From Rostratula benghalensis (taxonomy: Eukaryota > Chordata > Aves > Charadriiformes > Rostratulidae): 64,000 bases of DNA. The DNA lies in contig VXAI01000306.1 of the NCBI GenBank assembly GCA_013399305.1, positions 451,682 through 515,681 of the forward strand. The letters are read 5' to 3'. Under the pieces are notes generated by a model. The model was given only the letters and a program-made list of their open reading frames with translations, ran no database searches and was not told the DNA's origin. Both the position numbers and the translations under genes were made by a program. Positions within the stretch are counted from its first letter, which is position 1. The number at the start of each line of letters is the position of its first letter. Positions 46,327-57,139 of the stretch are shown in pieces.

Positions 46327-48387
46327 GTACAATTACCCTTTCATGTGAAAGTGTTGGCAGTCTCCATCTATCCCAGCTGGTATCACTGTCCCCATTTTAC
46401 AGGTTGGAAAACCCAAAGCACAGAGTAACAAACCATAGTGTTCACGTTTACTTAAAAGCCAATAGAACAGAAAATACATCCTCCTCCCTCCTCCTCTGCT
46501 TGCTGACTTCTAACTTCTGCCACAGTACTCATAATTTCAAATTTCTTTAGTAACTGTGTTCACTGATTGCTTTTTATACCTTCAATGCAGGTTTTAGAAA
46601 GCATTTCAAATAATCGTTAAGTGTGGATCACTGTATAAGAAAGGTCTGTCATTATTATTACTTGAAGCTGAACTAGGGTCCAGAAAAAGCACTTCTAGTC
46701 TCTTTCTCTTCAGATTGACATAAACTAAGAAAACAAACACAATAGCAATATATACTGTTAACTGTAGGTTTGACCTCACTAGGCAAAGATTTTATTTTAT
46801 AAATGACAATTATGAGTCTGCTCTATTTCTTCCAGAGTTCATTTATCTAGTCTCCATCCATATTTACAACAGCAAATTACAGCCCAGATTTGCTGCCTAG
46901 TAGCTAATCACCTGCTTTGACTGGCTGATGTTCTTCTGGCAGGCCTTAAATGTAATTTTATCTTTAAGGTCCCATATGTTGGCTAAACACTCCATTATGT
47001 ACAGGATAATAGATGGTTCCAGAGAGACCACGATGCTGTAGTTCATTGGAGACAGTCTTTTAACATCATAATACATGAAAATGCTGACTGATTTCTCTGT
47101 ACTTTTAATGGGTAGTTTTTATCTGTGAGCCTAGAGGATTAATCTAGAAATTGTTAGACTTGAAAGCCTTGCAGTTCAAGTCATAGAAGAATTACAGATA
47201 AAACTACAATATAAGTAGTAGAATTTGATAATTCTTTAAAAAAGTTCTCTTAGCATTAAATCAAATTTTCCGTATCCTTAAAACCAGTGAAAATGGAATA
47301 AAATAGACAAAAATATATTAATAAATTAAAGAAAGGACAGAATACAAAAACGTTTTAATGGGCCTTCAGTGAAGATAACTTCTTATAGTTTGCTGTTTTA
47401 TTTTCATCATTTGCACTTTTCAATGTATTTAGCTTGCTATATTTTATCTACCCATCTACATAAAAGCATTAAATAATTTACAGGTTATTTGCAAGATTCC
47501 AAATGGCAGCCTCTGTTCTTCTGGTTCTTTCCAGTTGAACTCAGATTCAAGCTTCTTTCCACTCTAAAAAGACACACTTACTTGCAGACTTTCATCTTAC
47601 TCAATTTTCATTGTGTAAGAAAGTAAGTATGCATTTAAAAACTATTTTAGGCATATCCAATATCTAAGTACGATACTCATATCTTAACATGAATAAATAG
47701 AAACTGAATGGCATGTTTCAACTGACCCAAATAATTTTTCCCTAAAGCAATTCAGTTCATGTTTTTGCGACTCATTTGATCTAAAACTTGAAATCAGAAT
47801 AAAACTTTAAACTAAAATTTCTCACTGTGGAAACCTTGGTTCAGCACAGTCCTGGTCAATAATTCGTAGTCAGTGATTTTATTTATAACCAGGAAAACTT
47901 TTCATTCAGATTGAAAATTGTGTAAGTCTTTCTTCCTCCCTCTAATCGGTCACTGCTCTCTTCCCCTATTACTTTCTCATTGTCCTGCCTTTCACACTGC
48001 CTCCCATCATTAGAACAGCTGATCTTCAGAATATTTTTAGAACATTACATAACAAAATATGCTATTCATTCCCATCTCTGCAAATAACAATGTACCATAA
48101 ACATTGTTCCATGGCTGAAAACTTGAGGTGCTTGATTCTCAGACACCTTGGCGTACCAAAGTTAGCTGGGAAATCCTGCCACAAACATTAGAGGAAAGAT
48201 GTTTGATGGCATCTTGGTCTATTAAGAAGCAGAATTTTCCAGTTAAACTTGGAGAAGAAAGGAGGTCATCTGGTACTGTCCATAAAAGTTTCTGACCCAT
48301 CTTTTCGCTATACCTGTGTTGTTTCTTGTCATTGCATTCTCATCTCCCCTTGGAGTTTGGAACTTTGTTAAAATCAATCATTAGGGG
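46327..48387. other. Unique AT-rich non-coding stretch
   Basis: No gene, RNA or recognised repeat. Confidence 0.5.
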
Positions 48388-48566
48388 TGGTGTGGGTTAA
48401 CTGTGGCTGGCCACCAGGTGCCTATGAGGCTGTCCTCTCAGTGTCCCTCCTCAACAGGACTAGGGGAGAAAATACTATGAAAAGCTTGGGAGTTGAGATA
48501 ACGACAGGGAGATCACTCGCCAGTTACCATCACAGGTAAAACAGACTTGACTTTGGAGAAAATAAT
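48388..48566 (-). mobile_element. Fragment of an avian ERVL-type LTR (3' part), second family
   Basis: Plus-strand reading TGGTGTGGGTTAACTGTGGC, then CCACCAGGTGCC, AAAGCTTGGGAGTTGAGATA, GGGAGATCACTCGCCAGTTACC and CAGACTTGACTTTGG is the reverse of the 3' end of an LTR family I recall as common in birds (sense orientation is the minus strand, judged from the family's promoter side). Only about 180 bases remain. The upstream part, including promoter elements, is missing at 48566, where the sequence switches abruptly to CR1. It is unlike the solo LTR at 24 kb. Confidence 0.8.
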
Positions 48567-48567
48567 C

Positions 48568-48680
48568 AGCGCCACATTTTTAAATACCTCCAAGGATGGT
48601 GATTTCACCACTTCCCTGGGCAGCCTATCAATCCATAAGAGAACAGGATTATAAGAATTAATGACCAGAAACTGAAACCA
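48568..48680 (-). mobile_element. CR1 fragment fused to the LTR fragment
   Basis: On the minus strand the segment encodes the block DRLPREVVKSPSLEVFK, the CR1 ORF2 C-terminus, followed by GTGGCGC, matching the same region of the CR1 copy at 0.5-1.3 kb (GATGTGGTG). The rest of the CR1 3' UTR and terminal array is missing; LTR sequence follows directly. The 5' limit near 48680 is uncertain because similarity fades. Confidence 0.75.
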
Positions 48681-50379
48681 GGCAAATTTAATTTGGGAAG
48701 ATAACAGAATACGAGAGATTGAATAATACTGAAGCAAACTAGTAAGAATGTAGTGGCTTCTCCATCTTTTTAACTTTTATGAAGTGGTGCCTTAGATACT
48801 GTTCTTCAGAAATGTAATTGTTACTACTTATAGTCAATTTTGCTTAAGAGGGAAAGCTTTGACTTATTTTCACTCTAGGGTATATCCTTTAGGTTTTCTG
48901 TTATTCATGTATAATGAAGGTTGACGAAAACTGTACATTATAAAAGCAGCAAATGGGAATGTTGGGCTAAAAAAGTTGTTTCAGCTACAGAAGGCAGAAA
49001 AAAGTGCAATGTGAGAGGAATATATAGGTTTATTGTGGCACATGATATCTATATTTTATGATACTTACAGTCTCTATCACAGTAATGATTCTGTACCTCA
49101 CAAGTCTGTTGTCCAAGTTAAAAGGTTTAGCTGGACTTCCCCGCATCTCCTCTTTTGGAATATGGGCAAGGTCACTAAAGACTGGCATTCTCAAATTAGA
49201 AATGCTTTTGTACAGCATGGACTCTCAGCCACTCATTTAAGCCTTTGCTTAAGATCAGTACAAAAGTAAGATTGGTGCAGCATCATGCATAGCAAGCGAT
49301 TGACAATGTCAGCTCAGTAGTTGTGTAATGATGCTATTAAAAACCTTTGGCATGTTAAGACAGTAAAATATGCACACAGAGTTCCTAACCATTGTTTAAA
49401 AACATTTCATACTATTTAATATATTTATTTTTTTTAAATGAAGGTCAGAGTGAGTCATGTTCCCTTGGAATTCCACCAAAATATGTGTTATTTCCTTGAC
49501 ATCAGTTAGGAATTTTGGAGTTGCATGTTAGATCAAAATTGTGCATCAGCAGAATTAATGCTGGAAAGTTACAGGTCTTTGTCACAACCACTATGTTATC
49601 AAGTCATGAGGAAAATAAGTCAGGAAGATGGGTTTGGTAATTGGTCACAAGGACCAACATCCAAAGATAAAAAGTCTCTTTGTGTACAGGGTACATTGCC
49701 CCAAGCTGGTATTACTGTGTAATTTTTGCAGATTTAAATTCTTGCATTGACAGGCTTTTCTGAAAAACTGCACTTTTGATGCTAAGTGCTGCAGAAGCTC
49801 CTGTAGAAGAAGGCTAAGGAAAGAAAGGGCATGATAGAGAAAACTGGAGACAGCAGAGTGTAATGGAGCACAAAATGAATTTTCTCTGCCAGGGGCAGCA
49901 TTTGGCAACAAAGGAAATTTGCAAGTATTTTGAGGCTACAGAATTTGGGACCTTTAGGGCTCTGTCTTATTAACCAACATAGTTGCTTAGTCCAATTACA
50001 CAAAATAGTTCACCCAACTAGTTAACACCAAATGACAGTAGAAATGAAAATAAAGAGCAGAAGATTAATGCAGAAAAATAAAAATGAACCTGGTTGTAAC
50101 AGGCATCCAAAAATTTCTGTTAGCTGTAGATGTTTCTATCGTTTTGCATTGTCTTCCTCCAGCCCTGACTGAATAGATACTGAATCTATGTGCAAGAACA
50201 TTTCCTTCTTCAGCTTCTGGGAAAGAAGTGATGAGAAACAAGTGATACTAATGGCATTTAAAAAGCCACTAACTAAACTTTAGAAACTCTAAGGCTATAA
50301 TGAGTATTCAAAATAACTAAATAAATAGTGGTTTGATAGCATTTATGGAAAATGAATGAAGGATGAAGGTTTAGTAGTG
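48681..50379. other. Unique non-coding stretch
   Basis: No gene or repeat recognised. The 49033-49269 and 49525-50003 open frames are not family-like. Confidence 0.5.
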
Positions 50380-50605
50380 CTGGAAAGAGAGGTATAAGAA
50401 ATTATACAAGGGGGAAGGACTCAAGTGACAATAGAAGAAGGACGGATAGGAATTGAATGAAGAGAGACTTGTAGTATAGAGACTAAAGGGACAGGTAGAT
50501 TTGAAACCTGGCAGAAGGAAGAAAGGGGAGTGACAAGGAAGGAAAGGAGGCTGAAGAAATAGTAAAGAACAGAAAAAAAGAGTGAGTGAAAAATGAATAT
50601 GAGAG
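50380..50605 (+). repeat. Long purine-rich strand
   Basis: About 225 bases in which the plus strand is dominated by A and G (repeats of GAAG, AGAG, GGAAGGA types, for example GAAGGAAGAAAGGGGAGTG near 50512). The asymmetry removes stops on the minus strand and produces low-complexity serine/leucine/phenylalanine reading frames that should not be called genes. Confidence 0.7.
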
Positions 50606-50704
50606 ATCCATATTCTAGTTTTCTCTGAAAACAATGCATTTCCATGTGGAAGTGTCAATGTCACAAAAGCAAAACCACACCAGTTGCTTTTCTTCTTGTC
50701 ACAG

Positions 50705-50883
50705 ACATAATTGGCATCTTATTTGTTCAGTGGTTTACTTTGCACAGAGATTTGGACCTCAGAGCACTGGTGGAACCAGCTCTTGCCTTTCATCTGGGAG
50801 TAATTTTAGAAGCTACCCCGTTTGCCCTGCTGATGTCATACAGCAGAGGATTTCCTCAGGGGCCAAGTTCAAGTGTGGACTGA
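50705..50883 (+). other. Candidate terminal exon with unknown open frame
   Basis: A strong acceptor (pyrimidine-rich TTGCTTTTCTTCTTGTCACAG ending at 50704) precedes an open frame that runs to TGA at 50881-50883. AATAAA follows at 50959-50964, giving a short 3' UTR. The predicted peptide begins DIIGILFVQWFTLHRDLDLR and continues with leucine-rich amphipathic sequence ending in a proline/serine tail. No family is recognised. A second forward frame is open over the same span up to 50963, which lowers confidence in either. Could be a real 3' exon, a non-coding RNA, or chance. Confidence 0.18.
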
Positions 50884-50958
50884 CAGCCTCAGTTTTGAGT
50901 ATCTGGCTTTTGCCATCGCTGCAACATGATTTTAATGTATGCAAGCCAGAAAGATTTA

Positions 50959-50964
50959 AATAAA
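50959..50964 (+). terminator. Possible poly(A) signal AATAAA
   Basis: AATAAA in GATTTAAATAAAGCACAT, 76 bases after the stop of the candidate terminal exon. The hexamer is common in AT-rich DNA, so it matters only with the acceptor and open frame upstream. Confidence 0.2.
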
Positions 50965-51872
50965 GCACATACAAATAGTACTAATGTCAAATAGACCTCC
51001 CCATTTCCTAAAGTTTAATGAAACACTCTTACTGTTCTACATTTATTGTCATTATTCATGACAAGAAATTTTTTTCAAATTAGGAAAATCCATTCAGAGA
51101 CTATAAACATGTCTTTGTTACAGTAATGGGGACTTGCCTGCATCATTATTAAGCATTTATGGGTAGCTGAGTGACTTACTGCACATTTCTCGTAATACCA
51201 TATTTGGGTTTCTTTTGAATGTATTTTTCAGAATTTTGAATGTGAGGAAAATTAGGAGATTCCTGTTTGATTTATATATTTTTTTCAGCTATTTTCTCTT
51301 ATCTTTGATTCCATCTCATAACTTAGCTTTAGATAACTAGAAAAGGAGCAATAATGGAATATAGTGAGATGTTTTATAATAGCAAAGCAGTTTTAACCTG
51401 ACTTGGTGTTGCTGTCCATTTTAGGGATATAAAAGAAGGAAAGGGCAATTAATGGGGTAAAGCAGAGTTAACAGAATATTAGCTCTCCTCATTGATCAAA
51501 GTGGGAAATAGGATTTTCCCAAACTTTTTCTAGCTTGTGGATTAGAAATGGAATTAGGTAGAAAAATGAATGAAACAAGGAACCAGCCTCTTTCTGTCCT
51601 TTAGTGAGTAATTCACTGGCTGTGTGAGCAGAGGTCATAAAAAACCCTACCAGTCCTGCTCCCACCTACCAGTAGTCTCCTTTCCGGCTGTACTTGAAAG
51701 GATTTTTTGCCAGTGGTAGCCTAAACCCTACTCTGGAGCTTCCTTCATAACAAAATCACAGATGTAAGGACTGAAAGAGTTTTGTCTACGCCATGCTGTT
51801 TACAGAAAATCCCCTGGCAAAGCTCATGAAGTGTGCCTCTCTAACTCTCAGATTTTTTTTTTTTTCTTCTAG
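50965..51872. other. Unique non-coding stretch
   Basis: No gene recognised. The right end carries a T13 run and TTCTTCTAG at 51864-51872, an unusually strong splice acceptor sequence. Confidence 0.5.
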
Positions 51873-52400
51873 AGAGGGCGATGAGCTGGACCCTCCCTTT
51901 CCTTTGGGAAAATGCTGCTGCTGCTTGCTAGTGCTGTGTGTCAGGGCACTGCTGGGCAGGGCAGAGCTCTGGAGAGCTGGCACTACTGCAGCATCGCTGA
52001 TGCAGGCCATCTTACCCTGTATTTCACATGCCAAACACACCTTCCACCTCAGTGGCAAGAACAGAGACCTAATGAAAACTTCTGTGACTTCTTATTATAA
52101 TTTCACAGCTCAAGCCTTCTATTTTTATGGGAAGATATCAATTTTAAATATACTGTAAAAATCAGGACACAGGGCTTTCAGGGTGTGAAAAGCAGCTTGG
52201 TGTTCCAGATGGTTTATAAAGTCTGACAACACTCAATTTCACCCCGTAGTGCAGTTTTTTGAAACTGTCCCCAGCCTAACAGCTGCACAAGAACACAGTG
52301 ACAGAAGGGAATACTTGACGTATTTATAAAAAAAATATAAATTATTTCCTACCCTTAGAGGAACAGACAAGCATCTCCAGTCTGGTATGATGTTATTAAA
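51873..52400 (+). other. Candidate last exon with a 62-codon signal-peptide-like ORF
   Basis: After the acceptor ending at 51872, an ATG at 51912 in AAAATG context (A at -3) opens a 62-codon frame to a stop near 52100. The start reads MLLLLASAVCQGTAGQG, a short hydrophobic core with small residues suited to signal peptidase, then a mainly polar part with cysteines at about residues 10, 26, 40 and 58. ATTAAA (52395-52400) and an A16 run (52410-52425) follow, as at an mRNA 3' end. Against it: the leucines come from a CTG repeat, the core lacks a basic start, and an overlapping 121-codon frame (51793-52158) and a minus-strand frame are also open. No homologue is recognised. Confidence 0.15.
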
Positions 52401-52409
52401 CAACAGAAG

Positions 52410-52425
52410 AAAAAAAAAAAAAAAA
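52410..52425. repeat. Poly(A) run, 16 bases
   Basis: A16 about ten bases after ATTAAA. It could be slippage, the tail of a retrocopied transcript, or simply genomic A-rich sequence. Confidence 0.85.
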
Positions 52426-53192
52426 GCAAGACAAATCTCTCAATGTATTTAGGCTATATACATATATATCAGACCATGCACTCGCTTCATTTGTTACACA
52501 GTTCCCCTCATTCCTAATTAGGTACCTGACTGCGAGAAACACTCCTTTCTGCCTCCTCCTAAAGTCAGAGAGAGTTACAGGGGCTTGTGTTGTAAGGCTG
52601 TACCCCAGGTTAGCTTCACTGGCCACCGGGTGTCACTGTTTGCCAGAAATAAACTTCGGTAGGGTAAAAACTCCGGACACTTGATGGGCCTGTGTGCTAG
52701 AAATTGCCTGTTTCGTTCTAACCTGGTCTTTCCCGTCTGTCTCCTCTGTGGGTGGAGTTTTAAAGACTATTTGTAAGTGAGTTGCTCTTCTTTGGAATGT
52801 ATTTTGGAAAAGGCTTTCAGGTCTTTTTAAAATAAAAAAACAAAAGGCAGAGGAAATAATGAGAAAAATAAGATAACTCCTGAAGATTTGGTAGATACTG
52901 TACTGCTAAACATTGTCAATTAAGTTTATTTTCTGGCATCAGAATCCAAACTGGAGATAAAAAATTCTTGCCATCGCTTGTGTGGAAGAAAAAATAGTGC
53001 TGCATTAAGAGGTAAATCTTGTTCCTGTGGAACTTTCAACATAAATATTAGATTTGTAATGTTTTTAAGGCCAACACAGAGGCTACTGAAGCTTGTGGCT
53101 AGATCTAAGAGAAAAATTCTGATCTGAAATTGGCAAAAAGTGTAAAACAACTCTTCAGGAAAATCTCAAGAAGCATAAGCACGCCCGCCCAT
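52426..53192. other. Unique non-coding stretch
   Basis: No gene or repeat family recognised. Confidence 0.5.
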
Positions 53193-53244
53193 TTAAAAGA
53201 GAAAATACTTTGGTATTCTTAAAAGAGGGAATACTTTGATACAA
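53193..53244. repeat. Imperfect 26-base tandem duplication
   Basis: TTAAAAGAGAAAATACTTTG at 53193 is repeated as TTAAAAGAGGGAATACTTTG at 53219, period 26, two differences in the first 20 bases. Confidence 0.8.
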
Positions 53245-53487
53245 CTTCAGAATCTTTTACCCATGTGATGAGAGGAAAGTAGAGAACAAAATAAAATGTA
53301 TTTTCTCTCTTAACAGAGAATGTAACTAAGTGCCATGGCCTTAGAGTGAAAAGTTGAGAAGTACAACCAATTATTTAAAAAAGGCGGTAATAACCTAGAA
53401 ATGGAGGATAAATTAATCCCAGGGAAATGGGAAAATGAAGACAGTACCTCAATGAAATGTACATTCTGAGTGGAGTAAAATCATTGA

Positions 53488-53553
53488 GTGTGATAGAGAT
53501 CAAAGGATTTATTGCCTCCTGTCTAATAGCAATGGAAGGATTTATTGCCCCCA
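53488..53553. repeat. Diverged 33-base tandem duplication
   Basis: AAGGATTTATTGCC occurs at 53503-53516 and again at 53536-53549 (period 33), with weaker similarity around it. Probably a small decayed minisatellite. Confidence 0.6.
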
Positions 53554-55644
53554 AAACCTGTGGCTTCCAGAAGAATGTACTTACCCCAGTGTCTGCTAAA
53601 TGTGGATAAATTCCTTCCCTCCCAAGCTCTCTAAAATGTGGAAAGATTTACTTCGTTCTGAGCAGGCTGCCTCAAATAAGCAGCTACAAAGTATGCCACA
53701 GATGGTGCATTTTCCTTCTCTTTAAGGAGAGAATTTCACAGAAGGAGCCTAAAAGCAAGTAAAGAGTTTTTGTCTGCTTTTAAAAAAACAGAAATACCAT
53801 TTGGGAATAAAATAAAATATTATGAATCTACAGGGGCTGATTTAGGTGAAAATGAAAATGATAATGCAATCTATTATGACAATTCAACAGCGAGAACATC
53901 AAGTATATTTTATAATGAACTTTATAATATTCCAGAATAGTTGTGTAGTGTAGCCATGAAGATCTAAGTGTATAATCAAAGCAAGGTTCACAGGAGCCTA
54001 ATACCTTTATTTATCTACTTGCACAGCTGGGAAACCAGACAAGAGTTCAGGCATCCACGTGCTGCTTCAGGACTAAAAGAAGCAGCAAACATCAAGCCAC
54101 AATTTTGCAGCTTCTGTTTCAAATCCAGAAAAAGGTTTGTGCACCCAAAAGCAGGTCTGCATTTTTCCAACTACATCATTGGGCCAATAAAAGATATTTA
54201 CTCTGCCCATAAATCTTTCCTTGCTATCATTAAAATGTTAGAATATGTTTAAAGCTTTCAGATGTTGCTGGTTGTTATGTAATAAAGAAGTTGATTGTAC
54301 ATAAAACACTGCTTATGTGGAATAGCAGTCAGGTTCAAAGAACCAGGAACTTCAGAGACTATGAGAATAAATGAGAGTTTGGCCAAAAAATGGAAGCTGA
54401 AGTTGAGCATGCCTCCAGCTAAGCAATTCTGTCTGCTGTTAGGCTTCCCAGATCAATTCCCATCTGCCGAGTGTTATTAAAGGCCAGAAAGGTGGAAGAG
54501 CACAGCAGAGGCACTTGGTCAGAATTTTTTTTTTCCTTTTTTAGACTCAAATTTTGCACAGGAATACTCAAGTTGCAGTGATGTTTGCTGGAAAGCAGTT
54601 TCAGTGCTGGGGTGGATGTCTGATGGAATGACTTCAGGATGCCTGGACTTTCTGACACGCACCTGACCCAGCCTGGAGCCTGGCACACTTAAATGGCAGC
54701 TCTGAAGGTCTACCTACCTAATTCCTTCTCTGGGAGCTGTAGTAAGAAGAGCTTGCAATAAAATGTTAAATATTCACTGGGCAAGTGAGAAACTGAGGAA
54801 AATAAACATTTACATATTGTGAGAGGTGACCCCTTACAGGCAGTAACATGTATCAATGGAAAAAGGAAATGGGTGAGGAAGTTTGAACCTTAGTGTAAAC
54901 CATAGGAAAGAGCTGATACCAATTAGCTGAGGAGTTGAAGTCATCAAAAGAGGAAAATCGTGTACCTGGGCTTTCCACCTCTCACCCAAGTATGGTATTA
55001 TACACACTGAGGTGGGCATCATCTTCTTCCCATGAATTACCTTCTTTCTCATTTAGAAAGGAGAATAATTTAACTCTTGGGATTCAAGAGCTGAGAAAAC
55101 TATTTGCCTCTTAGCTCTCATCTGCAATATATAGGGGGCTTTTACTGAGGTACTGGAGATTCCTTGGGCAAGTGGGACTATTATAAATGAACAACTGTGC
55201 AAACCAGCATATTACAGCAGCATAGGCAAGCAGAAAAAGTGCCATGGAATCACTAGTACAGTGGATGAGGGCCAGGAGAGCCAAACAGGTATCCCTTAAC
55301 AGGGACCTTTTAAGGGAAATAAACGTCCTTAGAAAAGTATTTCTGGCATTACTTACTAGAAAGTGCCCTGTAGCTTAGACATTCTTGTCTTTTCCTTCTC
55401 ACTTGTGCTTTTGTGGGGCCTGTCTTTCCTGCGAAAGGTACTGATTGCATGAACTCAGTTAAAAATTACCTTATATAGAATCATAGAAAGGGAGGCAAAA
55501 CTAATCTCTGGCAAGGAAGAAGCAGAGGCACAACAAAGAGCTTAATGGAGGCTGATCTACCCTACTAGCCTTGGAGGCACAGCTCAAGAGCTTCTGGACT
55601 AGTAGCTGAGCTAGTCTGATAACAACTGAGCACTGGCAGAACAC
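53554..55644. other. Unique non-coding stretch
   Basis: No gene recognised. The short TAGAATCATAGAA at 55476-55488 resembles a CR1 terminus but has no adjoining CR1 sequence. Confidence 0.5.
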
Positions 55645-56500
55645 TGAGTGGTTTGGCCCCAGCCAGCGGCCAAACAAACTCCCACCCAGCTGCTCACTCA
55701 CCCCCCAGCTCAAGGGGACAGGGCTGGGGAACAGGAAGGAGTGAGAAAACTTGTGGCTGGACAGGGAAATCACTTATGCATTACTGTCACAGACAAAACT
55801 GACTTGGGGAAAATTAACTTATTGCCAATTGCTATAAATATTTAATTAGCAATTTAGGTATTAGGGGGGAAAAAATACCCCAAAAGTAAACAAACACTTG
55901 CACACTTAGGGGAAGCACCTTTCCCCTCCCTTCCTGGCCCCCTTTCCCAACTTCATGCCAAGGTCTTCTCCTCACCAGTTCAGTAATGCCACAGGTTTTT
56001 CTTGGTCCCCTCAGCAGGACAAGGGGTGGTGAGTGGGTTTACAGTCAGTTCAAAGCAGATCAACTCCATGTTCCTCTTTCCCCTCTTTCCTCTGCTCCAC
56101 AGGAATGTGGGCTGCGTGGCCTGCAGAGCATACCTGCTTTCCTCTTCCTCCTCCTCCTCCTTCTTTTCCTCCTTTCTTCTCCCCTGCCCCTGCAGCCCCT
56201 CTGCTGACAGCACCTGGGCACCTGCACCTGAACCAGATGCCACCACCACATGAAACATTTAGCCAAGAAGGGTTGTTGAGTCTCTTGTGGCACAAATGCT
56301 CAGGAAAAACACGGGCTGCTGGAGGAATGGTAAAAAAAGTGGCAAAACAATGTGCTCACCTTGCTGCACACAGGCGCAGCAACAGTCTCATCCCTGCATT
56401 TCACACCAACCACAGCTTCTAAGTTTGTGTCAGTTCAATCACAGCCAATGGGAAAAGCACCATGGGTGGCTTCAGCCTGTGGTCTGTTAGAAAATAATGT
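55645..56500 (-). mobile_element. Decayed ERVL-type LTR, minus strand (right end uncertain)
   Basis: Plus-strand reading begins TGAGTGGTTTGGCCCCAGCC, then GAGAAAACTTGTGGCTGG, CACAGACAAAACTGACTTGG, GGAAAATTAACTTATTGCC and CCTGGCCCCCTTTCCCAAC, in the same order as the family represented by the fragment at 48.4 kb. It includes CAGTTCAAAGCAGATCAACT and a C-rich/CTGCTCC-type segment typical of the middle of that LTR. Sense is minus. Similarity fades after about 56260. A CCAAT-like motif (AGCCAATGGG, 56444-56453) may be the promoter side, which would put the end near 56500. No internal viral genes flank it, so it is a solo LTR or a fragment. It is more diverged than the LTR at 24 kb. Confidence 0.7.
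56137..56185. repeat. 49-base pure polypyrimidine tract
   Basis: Uninterrupted C/T from 56137 to 56185, mostly TCC and TTCC units, lying inside the decayed LTR. It explains the serine- and proline-rich plus-strand frames and the glutamate/arginine-rich minus-strand frames there. Can form triplex DNA. Confidence 0.95.
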
Positions 56501-57123
56501 CACAACCAGCCTTTTTTGGTTTATTGCTCTTTGATCTCCTGACAACCTCAGTTATTCATTTTCCATGAGGGCAGCATTCCCGAAATCCATTAAAGATCCT
56601 CAGCAGTGATGAAATTCTCAATTGTCCACCTTGATTTCATGCAGCCGCTTTGCCTCTCCTGCAGCTCCTCATCCAAAACAGACCTCAGCTGCAGCTCCTG
56701 AACGTGGAGCTCTTCCCCAGGTGCTGGCCTTGCTGGGACACTGTCCACAGCAGCTGGGGCAGATCAGGATGTGCCTGGCCCAAGGGAGGGCTGTGAAGGG
56801 GACAGAGGTGTTTAGAGGGCAGATGGGACATTTTAAGGTGTTTTTTGGAAAATCTCTCTCCAGAACCTTGTGTCTGTATTGCCACCTTTTGTAGCACCAG
56901 GCATACAGCTGCCTGATAATAGCAACCACTTAACCTCAGAATGTCAGTAAGAATCAGATTTGCGAGATGAATTATTCAAAACAAACACTTGGAGTTGTCT
57001 TCAAGCTGCTATGTAATACCCAAAAGAGCATATTAGGGAGTGATTGCATTTTGGAAAGCTACATTACATAGATAAATTTATTGTCTGTACAGAATACTGC
57101 TATTGTGTTGCTGTGCTTATGTT
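56501..57123. other. Unique non-coding stretch
   Basis: No gene recognised. The segment 56622-56929 is GC-richer and open on both strands but without family motif. It may include LTR-adjacent sequence. Confidence 0.45.
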
Positions 57124-57139
57124 TATATATATATATATA
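57124..57139. repeat. (TA)8 microsatellite
   Basis: Eight TA units, preceded by GTT and followed by CACAGGCACAGG. Short and likely polymorphic. Confidence 0.95.

Noticed and set aside
50371..50664. Minus-strand frames of 97 and 74 codons rich in S, L, F and P
   Set aside because: They are the direct product of the purine-rich plus strand, which lacks stop complements; low-complexity, not protein-like.
55476..55488. TAGAATCATAGAA resembles a minus-strand CR1 terminus
   Set aside because: Only 13 bases match and the following sequence has no CR1 3' UTR similarity.
56033..56422. 129-codon plus-strand frame with a proline/serine-rich middle
   Set aside because: Lies inside the decayed LTR and its polypyrimidine tract; both strands and several frames are open for compositional reasons.
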